From positions 1,308,149 to 1,372,148 of the forward strand of contig NZ_FUFN01000010.1 of assembly GCF_900162615.1 (NCBI RefSeq): a stretch of DNA of 64,000 nucleotides, in the 5' to 3' direction. The stretch's first letter is position 1, and every line of letters begins with the position of its first letter. The position numbers and the translations under genes are program-made. This document shows positions 35,613 to 43,871 of the stretch, piece by piece. The notes under the pieces are model-generated. The model was not told the DNA's origin. It worked only from the letters and a program-made list of their open reading frames with translations, and ran no database searches. Source of the DNA: Virgibacillus proomii. GTDB taxonomy: Bacteria; Bacillota; Bacilli; Bacillales; Amphibacillaceae.

Positions 35613-36557
35613 ATGTCCTTTGCTTCGGAAATAAAAAAAGAATTAACAGCGATCGAGATAGATGAGTGCTGTAAATATGCTGAATTAGCTGCACTGGTCC
35701 GTATGAATGGAGCCGTTTCTTTATCCAAGCATAAGTACACATTAGATGTACAGACAGAAAATGCTGCTATTGCCAGACGCATTTATATGCTGATTAAAGC
35801 GGCCTATGATGTCCGTGTAGAACTGTTAGTGAGAAAGAAAATGAAGCTAAAAAAGAATAATGTTTATATTGTTCGTCTTAAAGAGGATGTTCGTTCCTTA
35901 TTGCTGGATTTACGCATTTTACAAGAGCCTTTGAGTTTCACGCGAACTATTTCTAATGAGTTTCTAAAGAACACCTGCTGTAAAAGAGCTTATTTACGAG
36001 GTGCATTTTTGGCTGGGGGCTCCATTAATAATCCGGAAACATCTTCATACCATTTAGAAATTTTTAATTTTTATGAAGAACATAATGATGCGTTATGCGA
36101 ACTGATTAATGATTTTGGTTTGCATGCACGTAAACTGGAACGAAAGAATGGTTATATCGTTTACATCAAAGAAGCAGAAAAAATTACAGAATTTCTCAGT
36201 ATTGTCGGTGCATATAATGCACTGTTCAAGTTTGAAGACGTTCGTATTTTACGTGATATGAGAAACTCTGTAAACCGGATTGTTAATTGCGAAACAGCTA
36301 ATTTAAATAAGACAATTGGTGCTGCATTTAGACAAATTGAGAACATTCAATTAATTGATCGAACCATTGGGCTTGATCAATTGCCAGAGAAACTAAGAGA
36401 AATTGCTGTCCTTCGGATCCAGCATCAGGATGTATCTTTAAAAGAGCTCGGTGAGTTATTAGAAAGCGGTAAAATATCTAAATCTGGTGTTAATCACCGA
36501 TTAAAGAAAATCGATGAATACGCAGAAAGAATTAAAAAGGGAGAACTGTTTACCTAA
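35613..36557 (+). CDS. whiA: DNA-binding protein WhiA
   Basis: A 314-residue protein with an N-terminal LAGLIDADG-homing-endonuclease-like fold lacking catalysis and a C-terminal helix-turn-helix (about 245-310; KELGELLESGKISKSGVNHRL). In Bacillus it influences division and chromosome segregation. GGGGGGGAT precedes the ATG. Confidence 0.96.
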   Translation: MSFASEIKKELTAIEIDECCKYAELAALVRMNGAVSLSKHKYTLDVQTENAAIARRIYMLIKAAYDVRVELLVRKKMKLKKNNVYIVRLKEDVRSLLLDLRILQEPLSFTRTISNEFLKNTCCKRAYLRGAFLAGGSINNPETSSYHLEIFNFYEEHNDALCELINDFGLHARKLERKNGYIVYIKEAEKITEFLSIVGAYNALFKFEDVRILRDMRNSVNRIVNCETANLNKTIGAAFRQIENIQLIDRTIGLDQLPEKLREIAVLRIQHQDVSLKELGELLESGKISKSGVNHRLKKIDEYAERIKKGELFT

Positions 36558-36644
36558 GCTTTGCTTGTAAAAAAAACCATGGTATAATACAGCTACATGA
36601 TGAGCAATGAATTCGTTTGATTTAACACGTATAAAATAGTTTTT

Positions 36645-36677
36645 ATGAAGGAGCCGTTGATGACGGTTCCCTTCAAA
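36645..36677 (+). other. Hairpin between whiA and crh
   Basis: GAAGGAGCCGT and ACGGTTCCCTTC pair over a TGATG loop. No U-tract follows. Confidence 0.45.
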
Positions 36678-36688
36678 TAGTAACGTAT

Positions 36689-36747
36689 TTGCTAAACGAA
36701 CTTTGCTTCATTTATAATATAATACGATAATTATGAGAACGCTTTCG
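36689..36747 (+). promoter_or_regulatory. crh promoter with a possible cre site
   Basis: TTGCTA (36689-36694), 18-base spacer, TATAAT (36713-36718). TGAGAACGCTTTCG at 36734-36747 matches the catabolite-responsive element consensus at about 12 of 14 positions and lies just downstream of the -10. Confidence 0.5.
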
Positions 36748-36769
36748 CTTATGAGGAGGGATGAGAGAG

Positions 36770-37024
36770 TTGATTGAGAGACTGATTAAGGTAGAATTGC
36801 CGACAGGATTGCAGGCAAGACCTGCTGCTGAATTTGTCCAAGAAGCAAACCAGTATGTTTCTCATGTGTTTATTGAAAAAAATGGGAAAAAAGTGAATGC
36901 GAAGAGTATTATGGGACTGATGAGTATAGCTATAACTGCTGGTGAAGAAATCACAATCATTGCAGACGGGGCGGATGAAGAAAAAGCGATTACTCAATTA
37001 ACGGATTTCGTTTCCGGAAAATAA
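36770..37024 (+). CDS. crh: HPr-like catabolite repression protein Crh
   Basis: A paralogue of HPr that serves only regulation: phosphorylated by HprK on Ser46, it is a corepressor of CcpA. I choose TTG 36770: numbering from it puts Gln at position 15 (where HPr has the catalytic His) and Ser at 46, exactly the Crh positions. GAGGAGGG lies about ten bases upstream; the ATG at 36761 is almost on top of it. 84 residues. Gln15 means it cannot accept phosphate from the PTS. Confidence 0.94.
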   Translation: MIERLIKVELPTGLQARPAAEFVQEANQYVSHVFIEKNGKKVNAKSIMGLMSIAITAGEEITIIADGADEEKAITQLTDFVSGK

Positions 37025-37061
37025 ATAAATGCCCTTTTCGATCATTGAAAAGGGCATTTAT
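37025..37061. terminator. Bidirectional terminator, crh/clpP
   Basis: ATAAATGCCCTTTTC and GAAAAGGGCATTTAT pair perfectly, with T-rich sequence on the plus side and A/T-rich on the other; it can serve both convergent genes. Confidence 0.9.
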
Positions 37062-37066
37062 TATTT

Positions 37067-37654
37067 TTATTCAGGTTTACGTTCTAACACTTTATCAATT
37101 AAACCGTATTCGACAGCTTTTTGGGCAGTCATAAAGTTATCACGATCTGTATCACGTTCAATGACTTCTAGCGGTTGTCCAGTCCGATCAGCAAGAATTT
37201 CATTGATTTTTTCTTTCATTTGCAAAATTCTGCGTGCATGAATTTCAATGTCCGTTGCTTGACCTTGTGTACCACCAAGTGGCTGATGAATCATTACCTC
37301 ACTATTTGGCAATGCATAGCGTTTCCCTTTTGCTCCAGCAGTGAGCAAGAATGCTCCCATCGAAGCAGCCATACCTGTGCAGATCGTTGATACGTCTGAC
37401 TTGATAAATTGCATCGTATCATAAATAGCCATTCCAGCTGTAATCGATCCACCTGGTGAATTAATATATAGGGAAATATCTTTTTCCGGATCTTCTGCTT
37501 CTAAGAATAATAGTTGTGCTACAATAGAGTTTGCTACATTATCGTCAATGGCACTACCAAGCATAATAATACGGTCTTTTAATAAACGTGAATAAATGTC
37601 ATAGGCGCGTTCACCGCGATTTGTTTGTTCTATAACTGTTGGTATTAAATTCAT
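37067..37654 (-). CDS. clpP: ATP-dependent Clp protease proteolytic subunit
   Basis: The tetradecameric serine peptidase that works with ClpX, ClpC or ClpE. Ser in GMAASMGAF, His in MIHQPLGG and the later Asp form the triad. The start is the ATG at 37654 (MNLIPTVIEQ), with GAGGAGG upstream, giving 195 residues; five extra codons upstream cover that site. A CtsR operator overlies the promoter. Confidence 0.97.
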   Translation of the reverse strand: MNLIPTVIEQTNRGERAYDIYSRLLKDRIIMLGSAIDDNVANSIVAQLLFLEAEDPEKDISLYINSPGGSITAGMAIYDTMQFIKSDVSTICTGMAASMGAFLLTAGAKGKRYALPNSEVMIHQPLGGTQGQATDIEIHARRILQMKEKINEILADRTGQPLEVIERDTDRDNFMTAQKAVEYGLIDKVLERKPE

Positions 37655-37700
37655 AAAAATCCTCCTCATCTATTCAAATATCCATCAATTGGATATAATT

Positions 37701-37730
37701 ATCATAACTAATAGGTCAAAAAAGGTCAAA
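37701..37730 (-). promoter_or_regulatory. clpP promoter with CtsR operator
   Basis: Plus-strand GGTCAAA-AAA-GGTCAAA (37714-37730) is a perfect CtsR heptad repeat. Read on the minus strand it contains a -35 (TTGACC, 37729-37724) with a 17-base spacer to TATGAT (37706-37701), so CtsR would block polymerase directly. Confidence 0.9.
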
Positions 37731-37811
37731 CAAAAACATTTGATAAGATGAAAATACACTTACATTCATTTCCATTTCCCATAAAAATAAACATAAAAAT
37801 GAAAAAAGGGC

Positions 37812-37840
37812 TTGTCTAACAGGGAAATAAGGGTTATAAT
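37812..37840 (+). promoter_or_regulatory. tRNA-Arg promoter
   Basis: TTGTCT, 17-base spacer, TATAAT, about 33 bases before the tRNA. Confidence 0.8.
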
Positions 37841-37872
37841 ATTCTATGTGTCTTTATTAGAATATAATACTT

Positions 37873-37945
37873 GCGCCCGTAGCTCAGGGGATAGAGCAAC
37901 GGTTTCCGGTACCGTGAGTCGGGGGTTCGAATCCCTCCGGGCGTG
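37873..37945 (+). tRNA. tRNA-Arg (anticodon CCG)
   Basis: A 73-base cloverleaf: acceptor GCGCCCG/CGGGCGT, D-arm GCTC/GAGC, anticodon arm ACGGT-TTCCGGT-ACCGT (anticodon CCG, reads CGG), T-arm GGGGG-TTCGAAT-CCCTC. No encoded CCA. Its 3' half is the attachment site of the island that follows. A tRNA-Arg also neighbours clpP in B. subtilis. Confidence 0.95.
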
Positions 37946-37951
37946 CTACTT
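37912..37951 (+). repeat. Attachment site, tRNA side (att-left)
   Basis: 40 bases from the anticodon stem through the tRNA 3' end (CCGTGAGTCG...GTGCTACTT). The same 40 bases recur at 43523-43562, bounding a 5.65-kb segment that begins with an integrase relic. Confidence 0.9.
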
Positions 37952-37966
37952 TCAATTCTTTATGTG

Positions 37967-38003
37967 GCAAGGGATAGAGCGCAACTCTATCCCTTGCCTT
38001 TTT
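37967..38003 (+). terminator. Terminator after tRNA-Arg
   Basis: GGCAAGGGATAGAG and CTCTATCCCTTGCC form a 14-bp perfect stem, followed by five or six Ts. It lies inside the island and so was supplied by it. Confidence 0.92.
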
Positions 38004-38024
38004 TCTTTGTTTTTGTTGATTTGG

Positions 38025-38528
38025 TCACGTATTGGTCACATCATTTTCAAAATCGGCATTCTTCAAGTTCAAGAACATTTCATCTAATGTTTGTACTGCT
38101 GATTCCTGCATATTCAGAAGCATATGGGAATATGTGTCTAGTGTCACTTCTATGCTTGAATGACCTAATCGTTCCTGAACAACTTTAGGATGTTCTTTTT
38201 GGCTAAATAACAAACTAGCATGAGTATGCCTTAAATCGTGGAATCGTATCTTCTTTAATTTTATACCATTCTTTATTAGTTTGTCTCGTCTTAATCTGAA
38301 AGCTCTTCCTAAATTTGTCGGCAAAATAAAAGTACCTCGGTTGGTCGCAACTCCGAACCCCTAATCATCATAATCTTTTCCATACTTCATTTTTTGTTCA
38401 ATTTGTTTAGCTTTATACTTTTTTAACTCAAACATTAATCTCTCACTCATTGTTATTGACCGATAACTAGAGCTGTTTTTCAAGTCCACACAATCCCAAA
38501 ATTCTTGTAAATGAAGTGGTCTTAAGAA
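38025..38528 (-). pseudogene. Tyrosine integrase, C-terminal remnant
   Basis: The 168-codon relic holds the catalytic end of a phage/ICE-type tyrosine recombinase: HDLRHTHAS and, after GHSSIEVTLD, the TYSH with the nucleophile. An in-frame TAG at 38361-38363 interrupts it, and the frame upstream (DLKNSSSYRSITMSE) continues only to 38528, where an unrelated toxin relic begins on the other strand. The DNA-binding N-terminal domain is gone. It would have recombined at the tRNA-Arg site next to it; it can no longer excise the island. Confidence 0.85.
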
Positions 38529-38712
38529 CTAGCTGCCAAGGAAGAAAAACAGCTTAAAGAAGAACACAGCAACTTAGATAACAAAGGTAGTGGAAAATAC
38601 GATATCAAAGACATGGACGAGTTCCAGGAAAAGCAGGTAATTAGAAATTGAAAACGCACTCAAAGGAATTGGGAGAAAAGCAAAGTTATGGTCACGGATT
38701 AATACAATATAA
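38529..38712 (+). pseudogene. C-terminal relic of a polymorphic toxin
   Basis: Open codons LAAKEEKQLKEEHSN... lead to KYDIKDMDEFQEKQV, then a TGA at 38649. After a frame change, IENALKGIGRKAKLWSRI continues to a stop at 38712. The acidic-lysine linker followed by a short globular end resembles the tip of LXG-type toxins, but I cannot name the activity. Both 5' end and frame are lost; the left edge abuts the integrase relic exactly. Confidence 0.45.
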
Positions 38713-38732
38713 AACATAGGGGAGAAAAATCT

Positions 38733-39467
38733 ATGAAAAAACATTAATATATTCTATTATAATTGCACTTTTTATCACTCTAATACCGGGTAATTTGATT
38801 TTTGCTCAGAATCTTAGTGAAAATATAGAAACTAAAATACATAATAATATCGTTTCATCTAATCAAGTTCAAACAATTGAATACAAAGAAAATGGTATGA
38901 ATACAGTTGAATTTACACTAGATTCAGAGTGAAGTGAATTTTAATCCTGAAAATGGCAAGATGACAGCTAAAGCATTATTGGAGACTGAGCATGGGGAAA
39001 ATATAGAAAAAAACTTTGATATTGTTTTAACAGAAATTGTTGGTGAAGATATTAGAGCAGTTTTTACTGATATTGAAACTGGAGAAGTGTACAATGTAAA
39101 TACTACTGAAGTATCTGCTGCAGCTTTACCTCTTGTGCCAATACTTATTAGATTCGTAGTTAAATATGGATTGAAAAAAGCCGTAAAATCATTTGGAAAG
39201 AAGGCTATAAATAGATCAATAAAGAAAACTGAATCTGTTGCAAGAGTTGCTTCAAAAGCTTTAGGGTATATAGAAACTAATTTTAAATCACATGGAGCAA
39301 AAGTTTACAAAAGAGGTAAAAAAGCAAAAGGGCCTAAATATATAAGTAGAGATGTTGATAAACATTCAGGAGGAAGTTGGAAGGGCGCAAAGACCATAAA
39401 AGCTTTGGGAAAAAAGGAAACAAGATCAGGAACGTATGATGCACTTTTGAGAAGAATAGGTGACTAA
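38733..39467 (+). pseudogene. SAR2788-family putative toxin, frameshifted
   Basis: After AGGGGAG, the ATG at 38733 gives only MKKH before a stop, but shifting one base restores a signal peptide (LIYSIIIALFITLIPGN then AQN) and an extracellular domain. A second shift near 38930 is needed to enter the long 3' frame (NPENGKMTAKALLETE..., basic C-terminus). The rejoined protein of about 240 residues resembles the secreted SAR2788 family of putative toxins; the biochemical activity of that family is not known to me. Five bases separate it from a candidate immunity gene. Confidence 0.7.
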
Positions 39468-39472
39468 ACTTT

Positions 39473-40000
39473 ATGGATAGACTTACAAGATTTAAAGTGG
39501 ATTTTTGTAATTTGGATAATACTCCTTACCATCAGGTTTCTAGTAATTTTAGATTGAGAGTTCTTTCAGATACATTTTATAAGAAAAACGAACTTTTATT
39601 AAAAGAGCTTATCTTTTTAATTTTTAATAAAGAATCTAGAATTGATAGTACGTTTATTTCCGGTTATATAGTAAATGGTAAAAGAAGAAGAGAAAAAGTT
39701 GGATTAGGTAAAATATTCAAATTAAAAAACTGGAAAGAAATAATTGTAAAAGATGAAGTGTTTGGAGAAGAAGTGGTTTTTGCAACTGTAAAAGGATTAG
39801 ACCGATATAATATATATAAGTACTGTTTGAAAGTAACATCTGGCTATATGAATAGTGCATATATTATTTTTTATAATGATAGTTTTATGTTATATCTAAG
39901 TAGTGATGTTCTCGATATTATTTCACATGATGATAAACTGATTAATGATCTAAAGTTAAAATTACCAAAAGAAATTATAGATCATTACTACGATAATTGA
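39473..40000 (+). CDS. Candidate immunity protein
   Basis: A 175-residue soluble protein I do not recognise. It starts six bases after the SAR2788-like toxin stop and shares its A/T-rich composition, which is the usual placement of an immunity gene. There is no signal peptide or membrane helix; the sequence alternates basic and aromatic residues (RYNIYKYCLKVTSGYMNSA). Unlike the toxin it is fully open. Immunity role is inference from position only. Confidence 0.55.
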   Translation: MDRLTRFKVDFCNLDNTPYHQVSSNFRLRVLSDTFYKKNELLLKELIFLIFNKESRIDSTFISGYIVNGKRRREKVGLGKIFKLKNWKEIIVKDEVFGEEVVFATVKGLDRYNIYKYCLKVTSGYMNSAYIIFYNDSFMLYLSSDVLDIISHDDKLINDLKLKLPKEIIDHYYDN

Positions 40001-40190
40001 GATTGACATTTCTTATCCAATAGGATAACAACTAATATTGTTCAGTTTACGCCCTATCTATTTGGATAGGGCGTAATTACTGTAATAAATTATTTAATAA
40101 ACAATTTCGTATATTACATACTTTTAGGTATAATTCAACTAAAGGGGTTATATTGAAATTATTACCAATGGGGATGGGAGGAGATGTCCA

Positions 40191-41167
40191 ATCAAGGCGC
40201 TGTATGTAGGGGAATGTCATCGCTTCATTGACAAAACATTGGCGCAGCTAGAACAGATACATACACAAATCAAAAACATCCAGAAAAGCATAGAGGGCAT
40301 TATTGCCTTAGAAAAAGCTTTTAAAGAAAAACGGCTAATTCTATTCGAACCTTTTATAAAGAGGTACACCAGCCGTTTCTGTTGTTTCTAGAGGGTTTCA
40401 TTGATAATTATTCGAATACGTTACGAGAGATAAAAAAGTCTATTGATGAACTGGAACCGGACAGGAATGGCGTTATTCGAGAGGACTTTCTTGCAGATGG
40501 TGTTCAAGGAGGACTTAAACGGGCGGAGCATGTTGCAATGATGCTAACTGATGAAGCAAATGCTGTTCTTCGATCGGTTAGAGATATTATTGATGTTAGG
40601 GATTTAGATGACGGGGAGTTTCTGGATAAAGTACAACATGCAAAGAAAATGACGCACAAGACCATCGAAAAGCTATATCTATTTGATCGGCACAATACAG
40701 CTAAGCTAGAGCCTGTGGAGCAAGATCTCCATACAATGAAAAACTATGTAAGTCGAATTAGAGAGCTAGGAAACAACGGCCAGATAAATATTGCAACGTA
40801 TCAGGCGAGAAAGATAGCTGATCAAAAGATTCATCAAAAGCTGATGCAAGGTCTTATGAAAAAGGCTGGAAAAAATGCCATAGATTTAGAAGTAATCACG
40901 GGAGAGCTTGGCAAACGGTTATTTTCAAAGTTTATCCCACTAGCAACCATTCCAATTAACTATTTACAGAAACATTTTGGACTGAAAACAATGGATTATA
41001 GTTATCGTGCTATGCAGGCCGTACTAGCAGCAACGAGGGATAGTTTAACTGCAAGTGAGTTTTCAACCATTGAGCATCTTGTTGTTTCAAAAGTAAAGGT
41101 TTCGGATTACAAGGGAGTAAGGCAAGGAATTTATTATACCTTAGCTGATGGCAGAATAGAAGTATAG
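40191..41167 (+). pseudogene. LXG-domain toxin, start and frame lost
   Basis: The LXG domain targets toxins to the type VII (Ess/Yuk) secretion system. The frame begins with an ATC exactly seven bases after GGGAGGAG, where an ATG is expected (KALYVGECHRFIDKTLAQ). A one-base loss in the A-run near 40335 shifts to the frame that carries FYKEVHQPFLLFLEGFID and continues to 41167. About 325 residues in all. The end (GIYYTLADGRIEV) lies where other family members go on to a toxin domain, so the warhead is missing. Could instead be expressed in part from the TTG at 40382. Confidence 0.75.
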
Positions 41168-41303
41168 GGTAAGTAACGCTAAGTTGCAGTGAATTTAAAG
41201 TTATTTTACTCAAATTAAACAAAAGATATTCGATATTAATTACTTTTATTGGAAATTATGATAATAATTATTTAAAAACTTATTTATAAAGAGGTGGTAA
41301 TTT

Positions 41304-41543
41304 ATGTTATATAGAGCTTTTAAATTTGGTCTTTCGTTATCAATTCCTGGTTTTATGATGCTATTCTTTGCTAGAATTGTATCTGATTTTGATATTTCTC
41401 AGTATGATTATTCAGATATAAAGAGTTTCCCAGGTATTTTTGATATTAGCGCATATTATATCCCTATTTCTTTCTTAATTATTGGATTACCTTTTGTGAT
41501 TATTATTCCATTTATTTGGCTTAGTAGATGGGCTAAAAAATAA
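41304..41543 (+). CDS. Small two-helix membrane protein, possible immunity
   Basis: 79 residues with a hydrophobic stretch at about 8-25 and another at about 52-72. AGAGGTGG lies upstream. It follows the LXG relic and is open, so it could be an immunity protein, but I have no family assignment. Confidence 0.55.
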   Translation: MLYRAFKFGLSLSIPGFMMLFFARIVSDFDISQYDYSDIKSFPGIFDISAYYIPISFLIIGLPFVIIIPFIWLSRWAKK

Positions 41544-41545
41544 TA

Positions 41546-41584
41546 AAAGAATCGTGTGGTAAATCCACACGATTCTTTTATTAT
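41546..41584. terminator. Bidirectional terminator
   Basis: AAAAGAATCGTGTGG and CCACACGATTCTTTT pair perfectly around TAAAT, with T/A tracts on both sides. It lies between the membrane protein and a convergent pseudogene. Confidence 0.9.
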
Positions 41585-42170
41585 TTTAGTACTATTCTTG
41601 ACTCTAGTCCTGTTTTCTTTTTATTTGTTGCTTTTTTACGTCCATCAATACTTATCCATTCTCTCATAGTAACTTTATAGTGTTTGTATACATTTCTTAC
41701 CTGGAATTGTCCTTTTTTACCCTTAGGTATTTTTTCTAGAGGCTGTAGTTGTTATTTTTGTTTGTTTCCCTAGACTTCCCTTTATGCTGGTTTTCGGTAT
41801 CCCACCACTTACACTAAATGACGATGTTGATGACTCAGTTTTTTTGAATGTTCCTGGTCCGTGGAAGGCACCTCCTTTATTTTTCCATTTACCATAAGTT
41901 GTTTTAGAATACTTTGCATTGCCAGTTTGTAACCAATAAGTATAGGTCGGGTCGTTTCCAGATAGAAAATGTTGAATTGTATGTTCATTTGGGCCGGATA
42001 TTTCTTCTATACTTTCAACCATTTTTGCGTTAATATTTTTGCTTATTAAACCATCATCTTGTAATTCCTTTAATAGTTTCTCTTTTTCTTCGTTTCAGTT
42101 TTATTGCTTGTTTCTGTTGATGCGAAGCTATTTGATGGTAGGATAAATCCCAATACAAGTGTTACAACAA
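41582..42170 (-). pseudogene. Secreted protein of unknown function, decayed
   Basis: Read on the minus strand, a signal-peptide-like start (FFIIFVVTLVLGFILPS, no initiator seen) is followed by a shift into EKEKLLKELQDDGLISKN, then an extracellular-looking segment (GNDPTYTYWLQTGNAKYSKT). A second shift leads to KIPKGKKGQFQVRN and a stop at 41582. The 5' end meets the GH-E toxin fragment of the opposite strand near 42175, so the start was lost by a rearrangement. I do not recognise the family. Confidence 0.5.
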
Positions 42171-42182
42171 AAATAATAAAAA

Positions 42183-42853
42183 AACTAGTAAGTTCCAATC
42201 AGAATCTGGAAGTGTAAAATATGAAATAAGTGACACCATTCCTGCCATTCGACCTAATCCAAAGGAGCCGAAAAAAAGCTGGTTAGAAAAAGCAGCAGAT
42301 GGTGTGAAAGATACATTTGTAAAAGCAGGAGAATTTGGAGCAGCAGCTGTAAAAGAAACAGCGGACTTTCTCATTTTAGATGATGTTAAAACGGTAATGG
42401 ATCCAAAGGCTTCTACAATGGATAAAGTAATTTCTGGAGCTTCTATTATTCCAGCGGGGAAAGTTTTAAAGCTGGTAAAAGCTGGCAAAGGTGCGTTTGA
42501 ATTTTCGAATAAAGGTAAACATACAGCGAAAAGAGTTAATAAGCCGTATTCAAACCCCAAAAATAGACCAAAGTATGGAAAAGGACAAGTTGAAAAGGTT
42601 TGGGGAGATGCACAGGACATAGATGGAAAGGTGTATGATCCAAACACTGGTGAAGAATTGTTTTGGAATAAAAGTAAAACTAGAGCTGGTCAATGGGATA
42701 TGGCGCATACACCTGAAAATAAATATAGTAAGTGGACATAAAAAATATATTGAAGGTGAATTAATAAAAGAAGAGTTTTTGAAGTGGTACAGGAATCCTA
42801 AAAATTATAGACCAGAAGGTCCTTCTGCAAATAGAAGTCATAAATACGAATAA
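42183..42853 (+). pseudogene. GH-E nuclease toxin (LXG C-terminal half), frameshifted
   Basis: The open frame starts mid-protein (SESGSVKYEISDTIPAI), passes through a pretoxin helix (FLILDDVKTVMDPKAST) and enters the HNH/Endo VII-like GH-E domain (KVYDPNTGEELFW, QWDMAHTPENKY). A single inserted A near 42735 stops it at 42741; one base on, HKKYIEGELIKEEFLKWYRN and NRSHKYE finish the domain. The first conserved position reads AH instead of the usual GH. The LXG half is missing because of the junction near 42180. A DNase role follows from the family. Confidence 0.75.
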
Positions 42854-42873
42854 AAAGATTAGGAGATGGTAGA

Positions 42874-43346
42874 ATGCCAACTGAAAAGGCAGATCTTTTT
42901 ACTTTAGCGAAGTTTGGAGACTTAAAATCATTTAAAGAAAAATTTGATATTGAGTTAATAAATAGAAAAAGCGATGATGGTTCAGGCTTATTACATTATG
43001 CTATATTAGGAAATAATTTTGATATTTCTTCCTTTCTTATTGAAAAAGGTATTGATATAAATATGAGAAATACTGATGGGCAGACTGCGTTACATCTTAT
43101 ATGTATGAATCAAGATTTAAAAGTTGCAGACAAGCTATTACAAAGAGGTATAGACATGAACATAAAAGACAAATATGAAAATAACGCATTGTGGGTTGCC
43201 GTAAAGGAAAGAATTATAAAATGGTGGAGTTACTTATGAATTACAATTCAGATATTTTAAACAAAAATAAAGCTGGAAGGTCTCCTTTGGATTTTGCAAA
43301 GTAAGTAGGTAACGAAAGGTTAATAAATATACTTACAAGAAAATAA
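42874..43346 (+). pseudogene. Ankyrin-repeat immunity protein, broken
   Basis: MPTEKADLFTLAKFGDLKSF begins an ankyrin protein. Repeats are visible at about residues 33-65 (LLHYAILGNNFDISSFLIEKG) and 66-98 (ALHLICMNQDLKVADKLLQRG). The frame shifts near 43215; one base away, KMVELLMNYNSDIL and GRSPLDFA continue to a premature TAA, then to 43346. Ankyrin proteins often follow GH-E-type toxins as immunity factors, and this lies 20 bases after one. Confidence 0.7.
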
Positions 43347-43415
43347 TTTAAAATTAATTAGGTCTACTCATAGGCTTTTCCTGTGGGACGCAGTTACTTT
43401 TCCAAAAAGAAAAAA

Positions 43416-43440
43416 AGCTCTCTATAAAAACTAGAGAGCT
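43416..43440. terminator. Hairpin near the island's right end
   Basis: AGCTCTCTA and TAGAGAGCT pair; the preceding A-run would be the U-tract on the minus strand. Confidence 0.55.
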
Positions 43441-43522
43441 AAGCTAAAAATTGCTTTATCCCTTGTAATATGCGCATTTTGAAATCCCTTATTTCCTTAT
43501 AGAGCGCCCTTAGTGGGTTTCC

Positions 43523-43562
43523 CGTGAGTCGGGGGTTCGAATCCCTCCGGGCGTGCTACTTG
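43523..43562 (+). repeat. Attachment site, far side (att-right)
   Basis: Exact 40-base copy of 37912-37951 (tRNA-Arg 3' end). Upstream bases do not restore a tRNA, so this is the duplicated core. Confidence 0.9.
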
Positions 43563-43639
43563 TCGTTATAATATGGCTTTATAGCAGCTATTCAACCGGA
43601 AAGTTACCGAAAAAGACACACAATAGACAGAAACGAAGA

Positions 43640-43683
43640 ACGCTTCTTTAATTACACCCATGTAATTAAAGAAGCGTTTTTTA
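43640..43683 (+). terminator. Strong terminator outside the island
   Basis: ACGCTTCTTTAATTAC and GTAATTAAAGAAGCGT form a 16-bp perfect stem followed by Ts. In the ancestral order it would have followed tRNA-Arg. Confidence 0.9.
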
Positions 43684-43800
43684 TGTTCGTATGAAATGCG
43701 TATTTTAAAAAAATTAGTTCTATACTAAATGTGGTGGTGTCTTTTACCTCGGTTTATAAGCAAACAAAAAAGTTTAGTGTCTCCTGTAAATTTTAAAAAC

Positions 43801-43832
43801 GAAGAACGCCTACCCCTAGCTAGGCGTTCTTC
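43801..43832 (-). terminator. Terminator of the alcohol dehydrogenase gene
   Basis: GAAGAACGCCTA and TAGGCGTTCTTC pair; on the minus strand it is followed by GTTTTT. Confidence 0.85.
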
Positions 43833-43871
43833 ACTGTATTTATACAACTAATATGAGGAAGAAGTGTTTGT

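Noticed and set aside
36761..36769. ATG 36761 as the crh start
   Set aside because: It abuts the ribosome site and would put Gln and Ser at 18 and 49 instead of the conserved 15 and 46.
37067..37390. Plus-strand frames within clpP
   Set aside because: Antisense shadows of an intact, conserved gene.
37812..38188. Plus-strand frames over the tRNA and integrase relic
   Set aside because: They overlap the tRNA-Arg gene and the antisense of the integrase.
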